Positions 8,587 through 17,716 of a stretch of DNA of 64,000 bases are shown here, piece after piece. A model generated the notes under the pieces. It was not told the origin of the DNA, ran no database searches, and saw only the letters and a list, made by a program, of their open reading frames with translations. The translations under genes were made by a program, and so were the position numbers. The stretch is from Paenibacillus tyrphae. GTDB lineage: Bacteria; Bacillota; Bacilli; Paenibacillales; NBRC-103111. The stretch is from assembly GCF_027925525.1 (NCBI RefSeq), contig NZ_BSDJ01000026.1, forward strand, positions 42,271 through 106,270, in the 5' to 3' direction. The first letter of the stretch is position 1. Each line of letters begins with the position of its first letter.

Positions 8587-9477
8587 GTGAATATTGAGAA
8601 TCTTGAGGCGTTCGTCTATGTCATTCATTTCAACAGCTTCAACAAAGCGGCCGACGCGTTATTCTTGTCCCAACCGTCCATTACCGCCAGAATCCAGTCG
8701 CTGGAGCGCGAATTGGACGTGAAGCTTTTCGATCGGGAGGGCCGACATTTCTCGCTGACGGACAAGGGCAAGCAGTTTTTGCCCTACGCCCAGCAAGTGC
8801 TGCAGACCTACAAGAAAGGCAAGCAGCAGCTGCAGCAAATGAACGCCGCGCCTCACGAGCTTCGGATCGGCTGCACCGTATCCGTAGCCAATTATATGAT
8901 CCCGGAGCTGGTGCCCCTCTTTAAGCGAAAATACCCGGATCTCCAGTTAAAATTAGTGACGGCTTCCAGCGAGTCGATCCTGGAAAGGCTGCTGAACAAG
9001 GAAGTGGACGTCGGGCTTGTGCGCAACATTACGCACCCGCATGTGGACTCCGTCCGGTTCTACGAGGACCCGATCCGCCTCTTCGTATACCAGGGGCATC
9101 CATTTGTGAGCCAGAACCGCATCGCGCTGGAGGATATCGGGAGTGAGCCGATCGTGTTTTTCGAATGCGGAGCCCTCGATTGGATGAAAATTCACCGGCT
9201 GTTCGACACGCTTGACCACCCGCCGAATATCGAACTGCAGCTCGACAACCTGGAAACAGCCAAGAAGCTGGTGCTGAAAGAAATGGGAATCAGCTTCCTG
9301 CCGGAGCTGTGCGTGCGCAAAGAAGTGAAGGAAGGGCTGCTGTGGCCGGTCGACATTCCTTCCCTTGCCGGCATCACCCTGCGCACCAATCTCGTTTCGC
9401 TCAAAGGGGAAGGGGCGGCTCTCGGCAAAATGGTGCTGGAGCTCAGCCGGGAGATCGATTGGAAACGAAATGTTTAA
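8587..9477 (+). CDS. LysR-family transcriptional regulator of the downstream sulfur operon
   Basis: 296 residues. N-terminal winged helix (NIENLEAFVYVIHFNSFNKAADALFLSQPSITARIQSLE) and a C-terminal periplasmic-binding-like effector domain (ELRIGCTVSVANYMIPELVPLFKRKYPDLQLKL). GTG start 8587 after AAGGAGG. In B. subtilis the ytmI operon is activated by the LysR protein YtlI when preferred sulfur sources are scarce; position and neighbours suggest the same kind of job here (inference). A 10-bp perfect inverted repeat (9474-9496) overlaps its stop codon and may slow read-through into the operon. Confidence 0.9.
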   Translation: MNIENLEAFVYVIHFNSFNKAADALFLSQPSITARIQSLERELDVKLFDREGRHFSLTDKGKQFLPYAQQVLQTYKKGKQQLQQMNAAPHELRIGCTVSVANYMIPELVPLFKRKYPDLQLKLVTASSESILERLLNKEVDVGLVRNITHPHVDSVRFYEDPIRLFVYQGHPFVSQNRIALEDIGSEPIVFFECGALDWMKIHRLFDTLDHPPNIELQLDNLETAKKLVLKEMGISFLPELCVRKEVKEGLLWPVDIPSLAGITLRTNLVSLKGEGAALGKMVLELSREIDWKRNV

Positions 9478-9496
9478 ATCGAATTGTTCGATTTAA
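9474..9496. repeat. Hairpin overlapping the lysR stop codon
   Basis: TTAAATCGAA (9474-9483), loop TTG, TTCGATTTAA (9487-9496): perfect 10-bp arms. There is no T-tract, so it is not a standard terminator; it may protect the 3' end or act as a weak terminator. Confidence 0.6.
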
Positions 9497-9524
9497 GAAT
9501 AGAAATCCTCTATTACGTACCCCG

Positions 9525-9553
9525 TTGACGGACTACAGGGGCGGTGATAGACT
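9525..9553 (+). promoter_or_regulatory. Promoter of the sulfur-salvage operon
   Basis: TTGACG (9525-9530), 17-bp spacer, extended -10 TGA-TAGACT (9548-9553). The predicted start is about 9560, 70 bp before the first gene. No S-box or T-box structure was recognised in this leader. Confidence 0.6.
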
Positions 9554-9581
9554 TTTTTTAATCAAATAAAACCGACAAAAC

Positions 9582-9607
9582 CTATTGGATTATATTTAAT
9601 TCAATAG
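9582..9607. promoter_or_regulatory. Inverted repeat in the operon leader, possible LysR operator
   Basis: CTATTGGATT (9582-9591) and AATTCAATAG (9598-9607) form 10-bp arms with one mismatch and a 6-bp AT spacer. It ends 23 bp before the first ATG of the operon, downstream of the promoter proposed at 9525. It could be a LysR or repressor site, or show that the true promoter lies closer to the gene. Confidence 0.5.
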
Positions 9608-9630
9608 CCGGATTACAGGAGGGATGGACG

Positions 9631-10644
9631 ATGGGGCTGAAGCTAAGCATCTTGGATCAAAGTCCGTTTGACGAAGGAAAAACGGCAGTCGACGCGTTCC
9701 GGCATACGGTGGCTTTGGCTCGCAAAGCGGAGGAGCTTGGCTACCACCGGTTCTGGGTATCCGAGCATCACGATTCGGCGGCCGTCGCAGGCTCTTCCCC
9801 GGAGGTGCTGATCGCGTACTTGCTGGCGCAGACGGAGCGGATTCGCATCGGCTCCGGCGGGGTCATGCTGCAGCACTACAGTCCATACAAGATAGCGGAA
9901 AATTTCAACGTGCTCGCCTCGCTTGCCCCGGGACGGGTGGACCTCGGCATCGGCCGGGCGCCGGGAGGACTTCCCCGCTCGACGAAGGCGCTCCAGCAGG
10001 AGACAGCCGGGCAAAGCAGACCGCTGGCGGATAAGCTGATCGAGCTGGAGCAGTTTTTGACTGATACGGTTCCCGGCGACCATCCGCTGCAGGGGCTTAA
10101 AGCGATACCGATTCCGGCCGAACCTGCGGATTTGTATCTGCTCGGAACGTCGCCGGCCAGTGCGGAGCTTGCGGCAAGCCGGGGCATCCCCTACGTCTTC
10201 GCGCAGTTTATTAACGGGGACGAGGCGGTCGTCCGGCAATCGCTGGACACGTACCGGAACCGGTTTGTTCCCCGGAAGTCCGCCCGGCCGGAGGCCATTC
10301 TCGCGCTGTCGGTCATTGTGGCGGATACGGACGAGGAAGCGAAACGGCTTGCCGCCGACGCCAAGCTCGTGAAAATTCACCTGGAGAGCGGAAGGACGAT
10401 CACCGTCAAAACCGTAGAGCATGCGGAAGAATTCGGGCGGCAAAGCGAGGAAAAATACACGATTGAGGTCAAGGATGCCGACGTCGTACACGGCTCCAAG
10501 GAAACCGTGCGCGCCAAGCTGCTGGACCTCCAGCGGAAGTACGGCGTGGACGAACTGATTTTGATTCTCGCCTTGAAGGAATTCGAACAGCGGCTTCAGG
10601 CGCTGTCGGAGCTTAAGGAAGCATTCGCCGAAATGGTCGTATAA
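9631..10644 (+). CDS. LLM-class flavin-dependent monooxygenase, YtmO/MsnO8-like
   Basis: 337 residues, a single luciferase-like TIM barrel. Seen: LSILDQSPFDEGKT at the N-terminus, HRFWVSEHHD, the substrate/flavin region RIGSGGVMLQHYSPYKIAENFNVL and the LGIGRAPGG loop typical of the MsnO8/YtmO subgroup. These enzymes use FMNH2 and O2. In B. subtilis the relative YtmO is encoded in the ytmI sulfur operon. ATG start after CAGGAGGG. First gene of the long array; the next monooxygenase starts 26 bp later. Precise substrate unknown; oxidative attack on an S-alkylated cysteine derivative is inferred from context. Confidence 0.9.
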   Translation: MGLKLSILDQSPFDEGKTAVDAFRHTVALARKAEELGYHRFWVSEHHDSAAVAGSSPEVLIAYLLAQTERIRIGSGGVMLQHYSPYKIAENFNVLASLAPGRVDLGIGRAPGGLPRSTKALQQETAGQSRPLADKLIELEQFLTDTVPGDHPLQGLKAIPIPAEPADLYLLGTSPASAELAASRGIPYVFAQFINGDEAVVRQSLDTYRNRFVPRKSARPEAILALSVIVADTDEEAKRLAADAKLVKIHLESGRTITVKTVEHAEEFGRQSEEKYTIEVKDADVVHGSKETVRAKLLDLQRKYGVDELILILALKEFEQRLQALSELKEAFAEMVV

Positions 10645-10670
10645 ACGTGGAAAACGAGGGAGGAATCGGA

Positions 10671-12020
10671 ATGGCAAACGGAAGAAAGCTGAAATTGGGC
10701 ACAATCATCCACGGCGTCGGAGGGAATATGGCGGCTTGGAGACACCCGGATATTCAGGCGGACGCCAGCGTCAGCTTCGAGTTCTATACGAAGCAAGCCC
10801 GCAAAGCCGAGGAAGGCAAGTTCGATCTCGTGTTTATCGCCGACGGCTTGTTCATCAACGAAAAGTCGATCCCGCACTTTCTGAACCGGTTCGAGCCGAT
10901 CACGATTTTATCCGCGCTCGGCGCTGTCACCTCGAAGATCGGTCTCGTCGGCACCTTGTCAACTTCCTACAGCGAACCGTTCACGGTCGCCAGACAGTTC
11001 GCTTCTCTCGATCATATCAGCGGGGGCCGGGCCGGTTGGAATGTGGTCACCTCTCCGCTGGAAGGCTCCGCCCTCAATTACGGCAAAAAAGAGCATCCGT
11101 CGCACGATTTGCGCTACAAGATCGCCGAGGAATTTTTGGAGGTGGCCCGCGGGCTGTGGGACTCCTGGGAGGACGACGCGTTCGTGCGGGATAAAGCTTC
11201 GGGCGTGTTCTTCGATCCGGACAAAATGCACCGGCTCGATCACAAGGGACAATTTTTCTCTGTACAGGGCCCGCTTAACATTGCCCGCTCCAAGCAGGGG
11301 CATCCGATCGTATTCCAGGCCGGGTCGTCGGACAGCGGCCGCACCTTGGCGGCCAAGACGGCCGACGCGGTATTCACCGGGCATGAGTCGATTGAGGACG
11401 CCAAGCGGTTTTACCAGGACGTGAAGACGCGGGCAGCCGCATTCGGCCGGAGCGCCGACGATATTCTCATCTTCCCGGGCATCGGGCCGATCGTCGGGCG
11501 GACGCAGGAGGAGGCCGAGCGCAAATACGAGGAGATCGCGAACCTCATGACGATCGAGAACGCCCTGAACTACCTGGGCCGCTTCTTCGACCATTTCGAC
11601 TTCTCGCAGTTCCCGCTCGACGAACCTTTCCCCGATTTGGGCGAAATCGGCAGCAACAGCTTCCGCAGCACGACGGACAAAATCAAGCAGAAAGCCAAGG
11701 AGCAGCAATTGACGCTGCGGCAAGTGGCGCTCCAGACGGCGACGCCGAAAGGCCAGTTTATCGGGACGCCGGAGAAGGTGGCCGACCTCGTTCAGCAGTG
11801 GTTCGAGGAGAAGGCGGCAGACGGATTTATTATTCATTCGAGCGTGCCGGGAGGACTTGACGATTTCGTCGAGCTGGTCGTACCAATCCTGCAGGAGCGG
11901 GGGATATACCGGGAGGAGTACGAGTCCGACACGCTGCGCGGGAATTTGGGCCTCGCCAAGCCGGAAAACCGCCATACGCTCGCCAGACGAACACCGCAGG
12001 ATTTTGTGAAAAGCTGCTGA
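10671..12020 (+). CDS. NtaA/SnaA/DszA-family FMNH2-dependent monooxygenase, YtnJ-like
   Basis: 449 residues from ATG 10671, which has AGGGAGGA at good spacing (the frame is open from GTG 10647). Family signatures: LGTIIHGVGGNMAAWRHP near the N-terminus, KFDLVFIADGLF, SASLDHISGGRAGWNVVTS-type core (seen as FASLDHISGGRAGWNVVTS), and VFQAGSSDSGRTLAAKTADAVFTG. Relatives oxygenate nitrilotriacetate, dibenzothiophene sulfone or, in B. subtilis ytnJ/yxeK, S-modified N-acetylcysteines, releasing the thiol. A flavin reductase must supply FMNH2; none is encoded in the visible operon, unlike systems with a dedicated reductase. Cotranscribed with the preceding monooxygenase. Confidence 0.9.
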   Translation: MANGRKLKLGTIIHGVGGNMAAWRHPDIQADASVSFEFYTKQARKAEEGKFDLVFIADGLFINEKSIPHFLNRFEPITILSALGAVTSKIGLVGTLSTSYSEPFTVARQFASLDHISGGRAGWNVVTSPLEGSALNYGKKEHPSHDLRYKIAEEFLEVARGLWDSWEDDAFVRDKASGVFFDPDKMHRLDHKGQFFSVQGPLNIARSKQGHPIVFQAGSSDSGRTLAAKTADAVFTGHESIEDAKRFYQDVKTRAAAFGRSADDILIFPGIGPIVGRTQEEAERKYEEIANLMTIENALNYLGRFFDHFDFSQFPLDEPFPDLGEIGSNSFRSTTDKIKQKAKEQQLTLRQVALQTATPKGQFIGTPEKVADLVQQWFEEKAADGFIIHSSVPGGLDDFVELVVPILQERGIYREEYESDTLRGNLGLAKPENRHTLARRTPQDFVKSC

Positions 12021-12073
12021 TCGGACTCGATCATGGCTTGTGATTTTACGCTCACGGATTGGAGAGGGTCCCA

Positions 12074-13714
12074 GTGAAACGGTTACGGTTACTACGGCCA
12101 TGGATGCTTGCCGCAGCTTTGCTTCTGCTTACGGCAGGCTGCGGAGGCGAAACGGGCGTCAAGCCTTCGTCAGGAGGGCAGGCGGGAGAGACGCAGTCAG
12201 GCGGCGAGTTGACCTACGGCCTCGCCACGTCGCCGTCGGGGCTGGACCCGAACGTCGTGCCGGGGGCCGTCGATTACCGGGTGATGCGGGCGCTGTACGA
12301 CAGCTTGGTCGTGCAAATGCCCGATCAATCGATCAAGCCATGGCTGGCGACGGAATGGACGGTCTCCCCGGACGGCAAAAGCTACACCTTCAAGCTGCGC
12401 AAGGACGTTAAGTTCCACGACGGCACGCCGTTCAATGCTGCGGCCGTCAAGTACAATTTGGACCGCATCGTCGATCCGGCGACCAAATCCCGGTTTGCGG
12501 TGACGCTGATCGGACCTTACGAATCGTCGGAAGTGATCGACGACTTTACGGTCAAAGTGAACTTAAAATCGCCCTACAGTGCCTTTCTGAGCAGCTTGAG
12601 CCAAGCGTTTCTCGGCATCGTGTCGCCTGCCGCAGCGGAGAAGCACAAGGACCAGTTGGGCAAGCATCCGGTCGGCACCGGTCCGTTTACATTTGCCGGC
12701 TGGACGGAGAATGCCGCGATTCGGCTGGAGAAAAACCCCGACTACAAGTGGGGGCCTCCGATTGCTGAAAATGCCGGTCCGGCACGCATCGACAAGCTGA
12801 CCTTCAAAATCATTCCGGAGGAAGCGACCCGCATCGGCAGCGTGCAGAGCGGACAGGTGTCTGCCGTCGAGACGGTCCCGCCGCAAAATCTCGTCTCGCT
12901 CAAGGGCGATCCGAACGTCAATCTGCTGCAGGCCGAGTCGACGGGCATTCCGTATACGCTCATGCTGAATCAGCAGCATCCCCCGTGGAACGAGCTGAAG
13001 GCGCGCAAGGCCGTGCAACTGGCCATCGACTTCGAGGCGATCGTCAAGACACTTTATCTTGGGACGTATCCGAGGGCATGGTCCCCGTTGTCGCCGTCTA
13101 TGCTAGGGTATAACGCTTCGCTTGAACAGGCCGTGAAGCCGGACGTCGCCAAAGCGAACGCGCTGCTCGACGAGCTCGGGTGGGTACGCGGAGCGGACGG
13201 CATCCGGGCCAAGGACGGCAAGCCGCTCGCGCTTCATTACATCGACGGCTCGCCTAACCGGGAGAAGCGCAACGATATCGCCGCCATGATTCAGCAGCAG
13301 CTGAAGCAAGTCGGCATTGCCGTCAACATTGAGCTGCTTCCGGACACGACCAATGCGGTTATGATCAAGGGGACGAACGATCTGGTCGGTGTCAGCAATG
13401 TGTCGGGGGACCCGGACATTTTGCGCAGCTTCTTCCATACGAATGCCATTCCGACGCCGGAAAAATGGGGCCACAACCATACCCGGCATTCCGACCCGCA
13501 GTTGGATCAATGGCTGGAGGAAGGGCTGAGGGAGCAGGACCCGGCGAAGCGCGCGGAAATTTACAAAAAGGTGCAGAGCTATGTCGTGGACAACGCCTAC
13601 GGGTTCCCGATTTACGTATTCCCGTACACGGTGGCTGCCGCCAAATCGGTTCGCGGACTGAAATTCGACTCCCTCGGCTATCCGCTCTTCTATGACGTGA
13701 CGGTGAAAAAATAA
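12074..13714 (+). CDS. ABC importer substrate-binding lipoprotein, SBP family 5 (GsiB/DppA-like)
   Basis: About 546 residues from GTG 12074, 5 nt after GGAGAGGG. Lipoprotein signal with lipobox LLTAGC. Then the family 5 fold: GGELTYGLATSPSGLDPN, SLVVQMPDQSIKPWLATEWTVSPDGKSYTF, VKFHDGTPFNAAAVKYNLDRI, the GTGPF loop and AIDFEAIV. This class binds peptides, glutathione, nickel or opines; GsiB binds glutathione. It opens a complete set (SBP, two permeases, fused ATPase). In this operon an S-containing peptide or glutathione-type conjugate is a reasonable ligand, but that is inference. Confidence 0.88.
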   Translation: MKRLRLLRPWMLAAALLLLTAGCGGETGVKPSSGGQAGETQSGGELTYGLATSPSGLDPNVVPGAVDYRVMRALYDSLVVQMPDQSIKPWLATEWTVSPDGKSYTFKLRKDVKFHDGTPFNAAAVKYNLDRIVDPATKSRFAVTLIGPYESSEVIDDFTVKVNLKSPYSAFLSSLSQAFLGIVSPAAAEKHKDQLGKHPVGTGPFTFAGWTENAAIRLEKNPDYKWGPPIAENAGPARIDKLTFKIIPEEATRIGSVQSGQVSAVETVPPQNLVSLKGDPNVNLLQAESTGIPYTLMLNQQHPPWNELKARKAVQLAIDFEAIVKTLYLGTYPRAWSPLSPSMLGYNASLEQAVKPDVAKANALLDELGWVRGADGIRAKDGKPLALHYIDGSPNREKRNDIAAMIQQQLKQVGIAVNIELLPDTTNAVMIKGTNDLVGVSNVSGDPDILRSFFHTNAIPTPEKWGHNHTRHSDPQLDQWLEEGLREQDPAKRAEIYKKVQSYVVDNAYGFPIYVFPYTVAAAKSVRGLKFDSLGYPLFYDVTVKK

Positions 13715-13735
13715 TGACGGAAGGAGCCGGTTGCT

Positions 13736-14662
13736 ATGGCTGGGGTGATCGTTCAGCGTCTTTTATCGTCCGTTCTGGTCATCGTCGGAGCGTTGATCCT
13801 CGTCTTTTTCATCCTGTACTTGCTGCCGGGCGATCCGGTCTTGATCATGCTCGCCGGAGCGCCGGCCAGTCCGGAGACGGTGCAGAACCTGCGCCACCAG
13901 CTCGGGCTTGACCAGCCGGTATGGGTCCAGCTTGGCACTTACCTGTGGGATATGCTTCGCGGAGATTTCGGCCGCTCATTGGTCAGCGACGACCCGGTAC
14001 TGCCGAAAATTTGGGAGCAGTTTCCTGCTACCGCTCTTTTAACCCTGGTCAGTTCTTGCGTCGCCGTTGCGCTTGGCGTTGTGCTCGGCGTGCTCTCGGC
14101 GATCCATAAGGGACGCGCGGTTGATCTGTTCGCCCGGATCGTCAGCCTGTTCGGCATCTCAATGCCGACGTTCTGGTCGGGCATTCTGCTCATTCTGATA
14201 TTCTCGGTGCAGCTTCAGTGGCTGCCTGCTATGGGCTCCGAGGGCGTCCGAACGCTGATTCTTCCCGCTCTGACGCTTGGGCTCGTCGGCGCCGGGTTTA
14301 TCGTACGCATGGTGCGCAACAGCATGCTGGAGGTGCTGGGCGAGCCGTTTATCGTTACGCTGCGCTCTAAGGGACTGCCGGAACAAATCGTCATGTACCG
14401 TCACGCGCTGCGCAACGCGCTCATTCCGGCCATCACGATGGTCGGAATTCAGATCGGCGAATTGATGGCGGGGGCCGTCGTGATCGAAACCGTCTTTTCC
14501 CGGCAGGGCATCGGGCGCCTGCTGGCGGATGCCATTACGGCCAAAGATTTGCCCGTCGTTCAGGGCGTCGTCTTTTTTACCGCGATTGCGTATGTGGTCG
14601 TGAACCTGCTCGTAGATATTTCGTACTCGATCGTCGATCCGAGGGTAAGACGCTCACTTTAA
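13736..14662 (+). CDS. ABC importer permease, DppB/GsiC-like
   Basis: 308 residues, six membrane helices. Typical of the B-type subunit of dipeptide/nickel importers: N-terminal helix LLSSVLVIVGALILVFFILYLLPGDP, the periplasmic segment PASPETVQNLRHQLGLDQPVWVQ, and the EAA loop EPFIVTLRSKGLPEQIVMYRHALRNALIPAIT that contacts the ATPase. ATG start after GGAAGGAG, 22 bp after the SBP gene. Partners: the SBP upstream, the C-type permease and the fused ATPase downstream. Confidence 0.92.
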   Translation: MAGVIVQRLLSSVLVIVGALILVFFILYLLPGDPVLIMLAGAPASPETVQNLRHQLGLDQPVWVQLGTYLWDMLRGDFGRSLVSDDPVLPKIWEQFPATALLTLVSSCVAVALGVVLGVLSAIHKGRAVDLFARIVSLFGISMPTFWSGILLILIFSVQLQWLPAMGSEGVRTLILPALTLGLVGAGFIVRMVRNSMLEVLGEPFIVTLRSKGLPEQIVMYRHALRNALIPAITMVGIQIGELMAGAVVIETVFSRQGIGRLLADAITAKDLPVVQGVVFFTAIAYVVVNLLVDISYSIVDPRVRRSL

Positions 14663-14695
14663 ACCGAGTAATCCGGAAGGAAAAGAGGGTTAATT

Positions 14696-15595
14696 ATGAA
14701 AAGCGTCGTTTCGGTCGCTAGGCCGGTATTGTCCCACAGAAGACCGTTCGTGTCCGCTCCGAGCCGTCCGAAGCTGTCATCATCGCTATCCGGACCGTTC
14801 TTCTACGGGGCGATATTGATGGTGCTCTTCATTGCGGCGTGCGCCGTCTTCCCGCAGTGGATCGCTCCTTATTCGCCGACGGACATGCGGGCGGACCGGA
14901 TTTTGCAGCCGCCGGGAGCGGCCCATCCGTTCGGCACCGATTATTTCGGGCGGGACGTCTTCAGCGTCGTCGTCTACGGAGCCCGAAGCTCGCTGCTGAT
15001 CGGCGTCGCTTCCGTTCTGCTCGGCGGCTTGGCCGGCAGTCTGCTCGGCGCGCTGTCGGGCTATATCGGCGGTGCGGTCGATACCGTACTCATGCGGTTC
15101 ATCGATATTTTAATGGCGATCCCGAGTCTGCTGCTTGCGCTTGCTATTGCCGCCGCCCTCGGCCCGAGTCTGTTCAACGTGGTGCTGGCCGTGAGCGTAT
15201 CGGCCATTCCGAGATATGCCCGCGTGCTGCGGGGCCAAGTGCTCAGCATCAAGGCGCGCCCCTATGTGGCGGCTTCCCGCTCGGTCGGCGCATCCCATGC
15301 GCATATCCTTTTGCGGCATGTGCTGCCGGGCGCATGGTCTCCGCTGCTTGTGATGGCGACGATCGGCGTCGGTTCTTCGATCTTGATCGGCGCGTCGCTC
15401 AGCTTTTTGGGGCTGGGGGTGCTGCGGGAAATCCCGGACTGGGGCACCTTGCTGTCGCAAGGGCGCGGTTACCTGACCGTCGCTTGGTGGATGGCGACGT
15501 TCCCCGGGCTGGCGATTACGTTGTTCGTATTGGCTGTCAATCTGATCGGCGATCAGCTCCGTGACCGGCTGGACCCGAAGCGGAGCCTGACATAG
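14696..15595 (+). CDS. ABC importer permease, DppC/GsiD-like
   Basis: 299 residues. A cytosolic N-terminal tail precedes the first helix, as in DppC/OppC. Then FPQWIAPYSPTDMRADRILQPP, HPFGTDYFGRDVFSVVVYGARSSLLIGV (strongly conserved in C-type subunits) and the EAA loop KARPYVAASRSVGASHAHILLRHVLP. Six helices overall. ATG start after GGAAGGAAAAGAGG, 34 bp after the B-type permease. Forms the heterodimeric channel with it. Confidence 0.92.
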   Translation: MKSVVSVARPVLSHRRPFVSAPSRPKLSSSLSGPFFYGAILMVLFIAACAVFPQWIAPYSPTDMRADRILQPPGAAHPFGTDYFGRDVFSVVVYGARSSLLIGVASVLLGGLAGSLLGALSGYIGGAVDTVLMRFIDILMAIPSLLLALAIAAALGPSLFNVVLAVSVSAIPRYARVLRGQVLSIKARPYVAASRSVGASHAHILLRHVLPGAWSPLLVMATIGVGSSILIGASLSFLGLGVLREIPDWGTLLSQGRGYLTVAWWMATFPGLAITLFVLAVNLIGDQLRDRLDPKRSLT

Positions 15596-15646
15596 AAGTC
15601 AGTTGGATGCGCCGAATTTTCCACTATGTCAGGAGGAGATGCCCGA

Positions 15647-17698
15647 GTGAAGGCATTGCTTGAGATCGAACAGCTAACGGTCGATTTCGTCACCCCGGCC
15701 GGTTATCTTCCGGCAATCCGGGACGTGTCGCTCCACATCGGCACCGGCGAAACGGTATGCCTGGTCGGCGAATCCGGCAGCGGCAAAACCGTGACGGCCA
15801 AAGCCTTGATGCGCTTGATCGACTTCGAGAACGGCGTCATTACGGGCGGCCATGTGCGGATGGACGGCGTGGACTTGACGGCGCTGCCGCAGGAGGAAAT
15901 CCGGCGCTGGCGCGGCAAACGAATCGCCATGGTGTTCCAGGAGCCGATGGCGGCGTTTGACCCGGTCTTTACGGTCGGCAGTCAAATCGCCGAGTCGATG
16001 GTGCGCCATCAAGTAGCTTCTCGGGCCGAAGCTTGGGAGCGCGGCATCGGGCTCCTGCGCAAGGTCGGCATCCCGGAGCCGGAAATCCGGATGAAGCAGT
16101 ATCCCGGGGAGCTTTCCGGCGGCATGCTGCAGCGCGCAATGATCGCAATGGCGCTGGCCTGCGGCCCGGAGCTGCTCATCGCCGACGAGCCGACGACCGC
16201 GCTGGACGTGACGATTCAAGCGCAAATTCTTCAGCTGCTGCAGGAGCTGCAATCGGAATTCAACATGTCGATTCTGCTCATTACGCACGATATGGGGGTG
16301 GCGGCGGAAATCGCGGACCGCATTATCGTCATGTATGCCGGAGAGATCGTGGAGCAGGCGGCCGCAGAGCAGTTGTTCCGGGAGCCGCAGCATCCTTACA
16401 CGAAAGGACTCCTGCAATCGGTCGCGACACTGGAGAGCGACCGGGGGGTGAAGCTGTATTCGATCGACGGCTCGATCCCGAGCTTGTCCGAGCTGCCGGG
16501 CGGCTGCCGCTTTCATCCGCGCTGCCCGTTTGCCACGGAAGTCTGCGAGGAAGAGCGCCCGCCGCTGGCGGACAACGGCGGCCGGCAGGTCGCCTGCTGG
16601 CACGCCGAGGCCATAACGCACTCCGGGCGGTGGGAGACCGCCTTCGCCTCCGGAGCCTCCGAAGCTGCCGCTGCCCGGGTGTCCCGGATCGTCGAACCGG
16701 AGGAGGATGAAGCAGCGCAGCCCTTTACCAGCAACCTGATCGAAGCGCACGAGCTGACCAAGCATTTTCCGGTGAAGCAGGGCTTTTTCCGCTTCGGGCG
16801 TGCCGGGGCGCATATTCGCGCCGTCGATCAAGTGTCCTTTTCCATTCGCAAAGGGGAGACGTTCGGACTCGTCGGGGAATCGGGCAGCGGGAAGTCGACG
16901 CTGGGACGGCTGCTGCTTCAGTTGGACCGTCCGACAAGCGGATGGGTCCGGTTTGACGGACACGATTTGTCGAAGCTGTCCTCTGGAAATTTACGGGAAG
17001 TCCGACGCAACATGCAGATGATTTTCCAAGATCCGTTCGGCTCGCTCAATCCGCGCTGGAAGGTGGGCGATCTGATCGGGGAACCGCTGGCGGTGCATGA
17101 AGGCTGGAGTGGACGCGCGAAGCGGGAGCGGGTAGAGCCGCTGCTGGCCGCCGTAGGGCTGAATCCGGCGTGGTACGACCGGTATCCGCACGAATTTTCG
17201 GGCGGACAGCGGCAGCGGATCGGCATCGCCCGGGCGATCGCGCTGCGTCCGAAGTTTATTTTGGCGGACGAAGCGGTGTCGGCGCTCGACGTATCCGTCC
17301 AATCGCAGATCGTCAATTTGATGCAGGATTTGCAGCGCCGTCTAGGGCTGACGTATTTGTTTATCGGCCACGGCCTTCAGATCGTCCGCTACATTTCTGA
17401 CCGGATCGGCGTGATGTATCTGGGCAAGCTGGTCGAGATCGCTTCGAGCGAGGAGCTGTTCCGCCGCCCGGCGCATCATTACACCAAGGCGCTGCTTGCT
17501 TCCGTCCCTGTCCCCGACCCATCCCGCAAAAGAACATGGGCCGCTATTCAAGGGGAAATCCCGTCTCCGGCCCATCCGCCCTCAGGCTGCCGCTTTCATC
17601 CGCGCTGCCCTGCAGCGACGGCGAGATGCCGGGAGGAGGCGCCGGAGTTAACCGAAGTCGAAGCGGGTCATTGGGCTGCGTGCCATGATCCCGCATAA
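15647..17698 (+). CDS. Fused double ABC ATPase of a peptide-type importer (GsiA/DppD-DppF fusion)
   Basis: About 683 residues from GTG 15647, 8 nt after AGGAGGAG. Two complete nucleotide-binding domains in tandem. First: Walker A GESGSGKT, signature LSGGMLQR, Walker B LLIADEPTTALD. Second: GESGSGKST, FSGGQRQR, FILADEAVSALD. Each is followed by the oligopeptide/dipeptide C-terminal extension with GCRFHPRCP and further Cys residues, a motif that binds an iron-sulfur cluster in some DppD proteins. The single-chain double ATPase is characteristic of the glutathione importer GsiA and some dipeptide systems. It drives the two permeases immediately upstream. Confidence 0.92.
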   Translation: MKALLEIEQLTVDFVTPAGYLPAIRDVSLHIGTGETVCLVGESGSGKTVTAKALMRLIDFENGVITGGHVRMDGVDLTALPQEEIRRWRGKRIAMVFQEPMAAFDPVFTVGSQIAESMVRHQVASRAEAWERGIGLLRKVGIPEPEIRMKQYPGELSGGMLQRAMIAMALACGPELLIADEPTTALDVTIQAQILQLLQELQSEFNMSILLITHDMGVAAEIADRIIVMYAGEIVEQAAAEQLFREPQHPYTKGLLQSVATLESDRGVKLYSIDGSIPSLSELPGGCRFHPRCPFATEVCEEERPPLADNGGRQVACWHAEAITHSGRWETAFASGASEAAAARVSRIVEPEEDEAAQPFTSNLIEAHELTKHFPVKQGFFRFGRAGAHIRAVDQVSFSIRKGETFGLVGESGSGKSTLGRLLLQLDRPTSGWVRFDGHDLSKLSSGNLREVRRNMQMIFQDPFGSLNPRWKVGDLIGEPLAVHEGWSGRAKRERVEPLLAAVGLNPAWYDRYPHEFSGGQRQRIGIARAIALRPKFILADEAVSALDVSVQSQIVNLMQDLQRRLGLTYLFIGHGLQIVRYISDRIGVMYLGKLVEIASSEELFRRPAHHYTKALLASVPVPDPSRKRTWAAIQGEIPSPAHPPSGCRFHPRCPAATARCREEAPELTEVEAGHWAACHDPA

Positions 17699-17716
17699 AG
17701 TCAGGAGGAAATCATC

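Noticed and set aside
9478..9630. S-box or T-box leader for the sulfur operon
   Set aside because: Only short dyads are present; no T-box sequence (AGGGUGGNACCGCG) and no SAM-I core.
10959..12101. 380-codon minus-strand frame inside the YtnJ-like gene
   Set aside because: Shadow of codon bias; no homology, and it overlaps a conserved enzyme fully.
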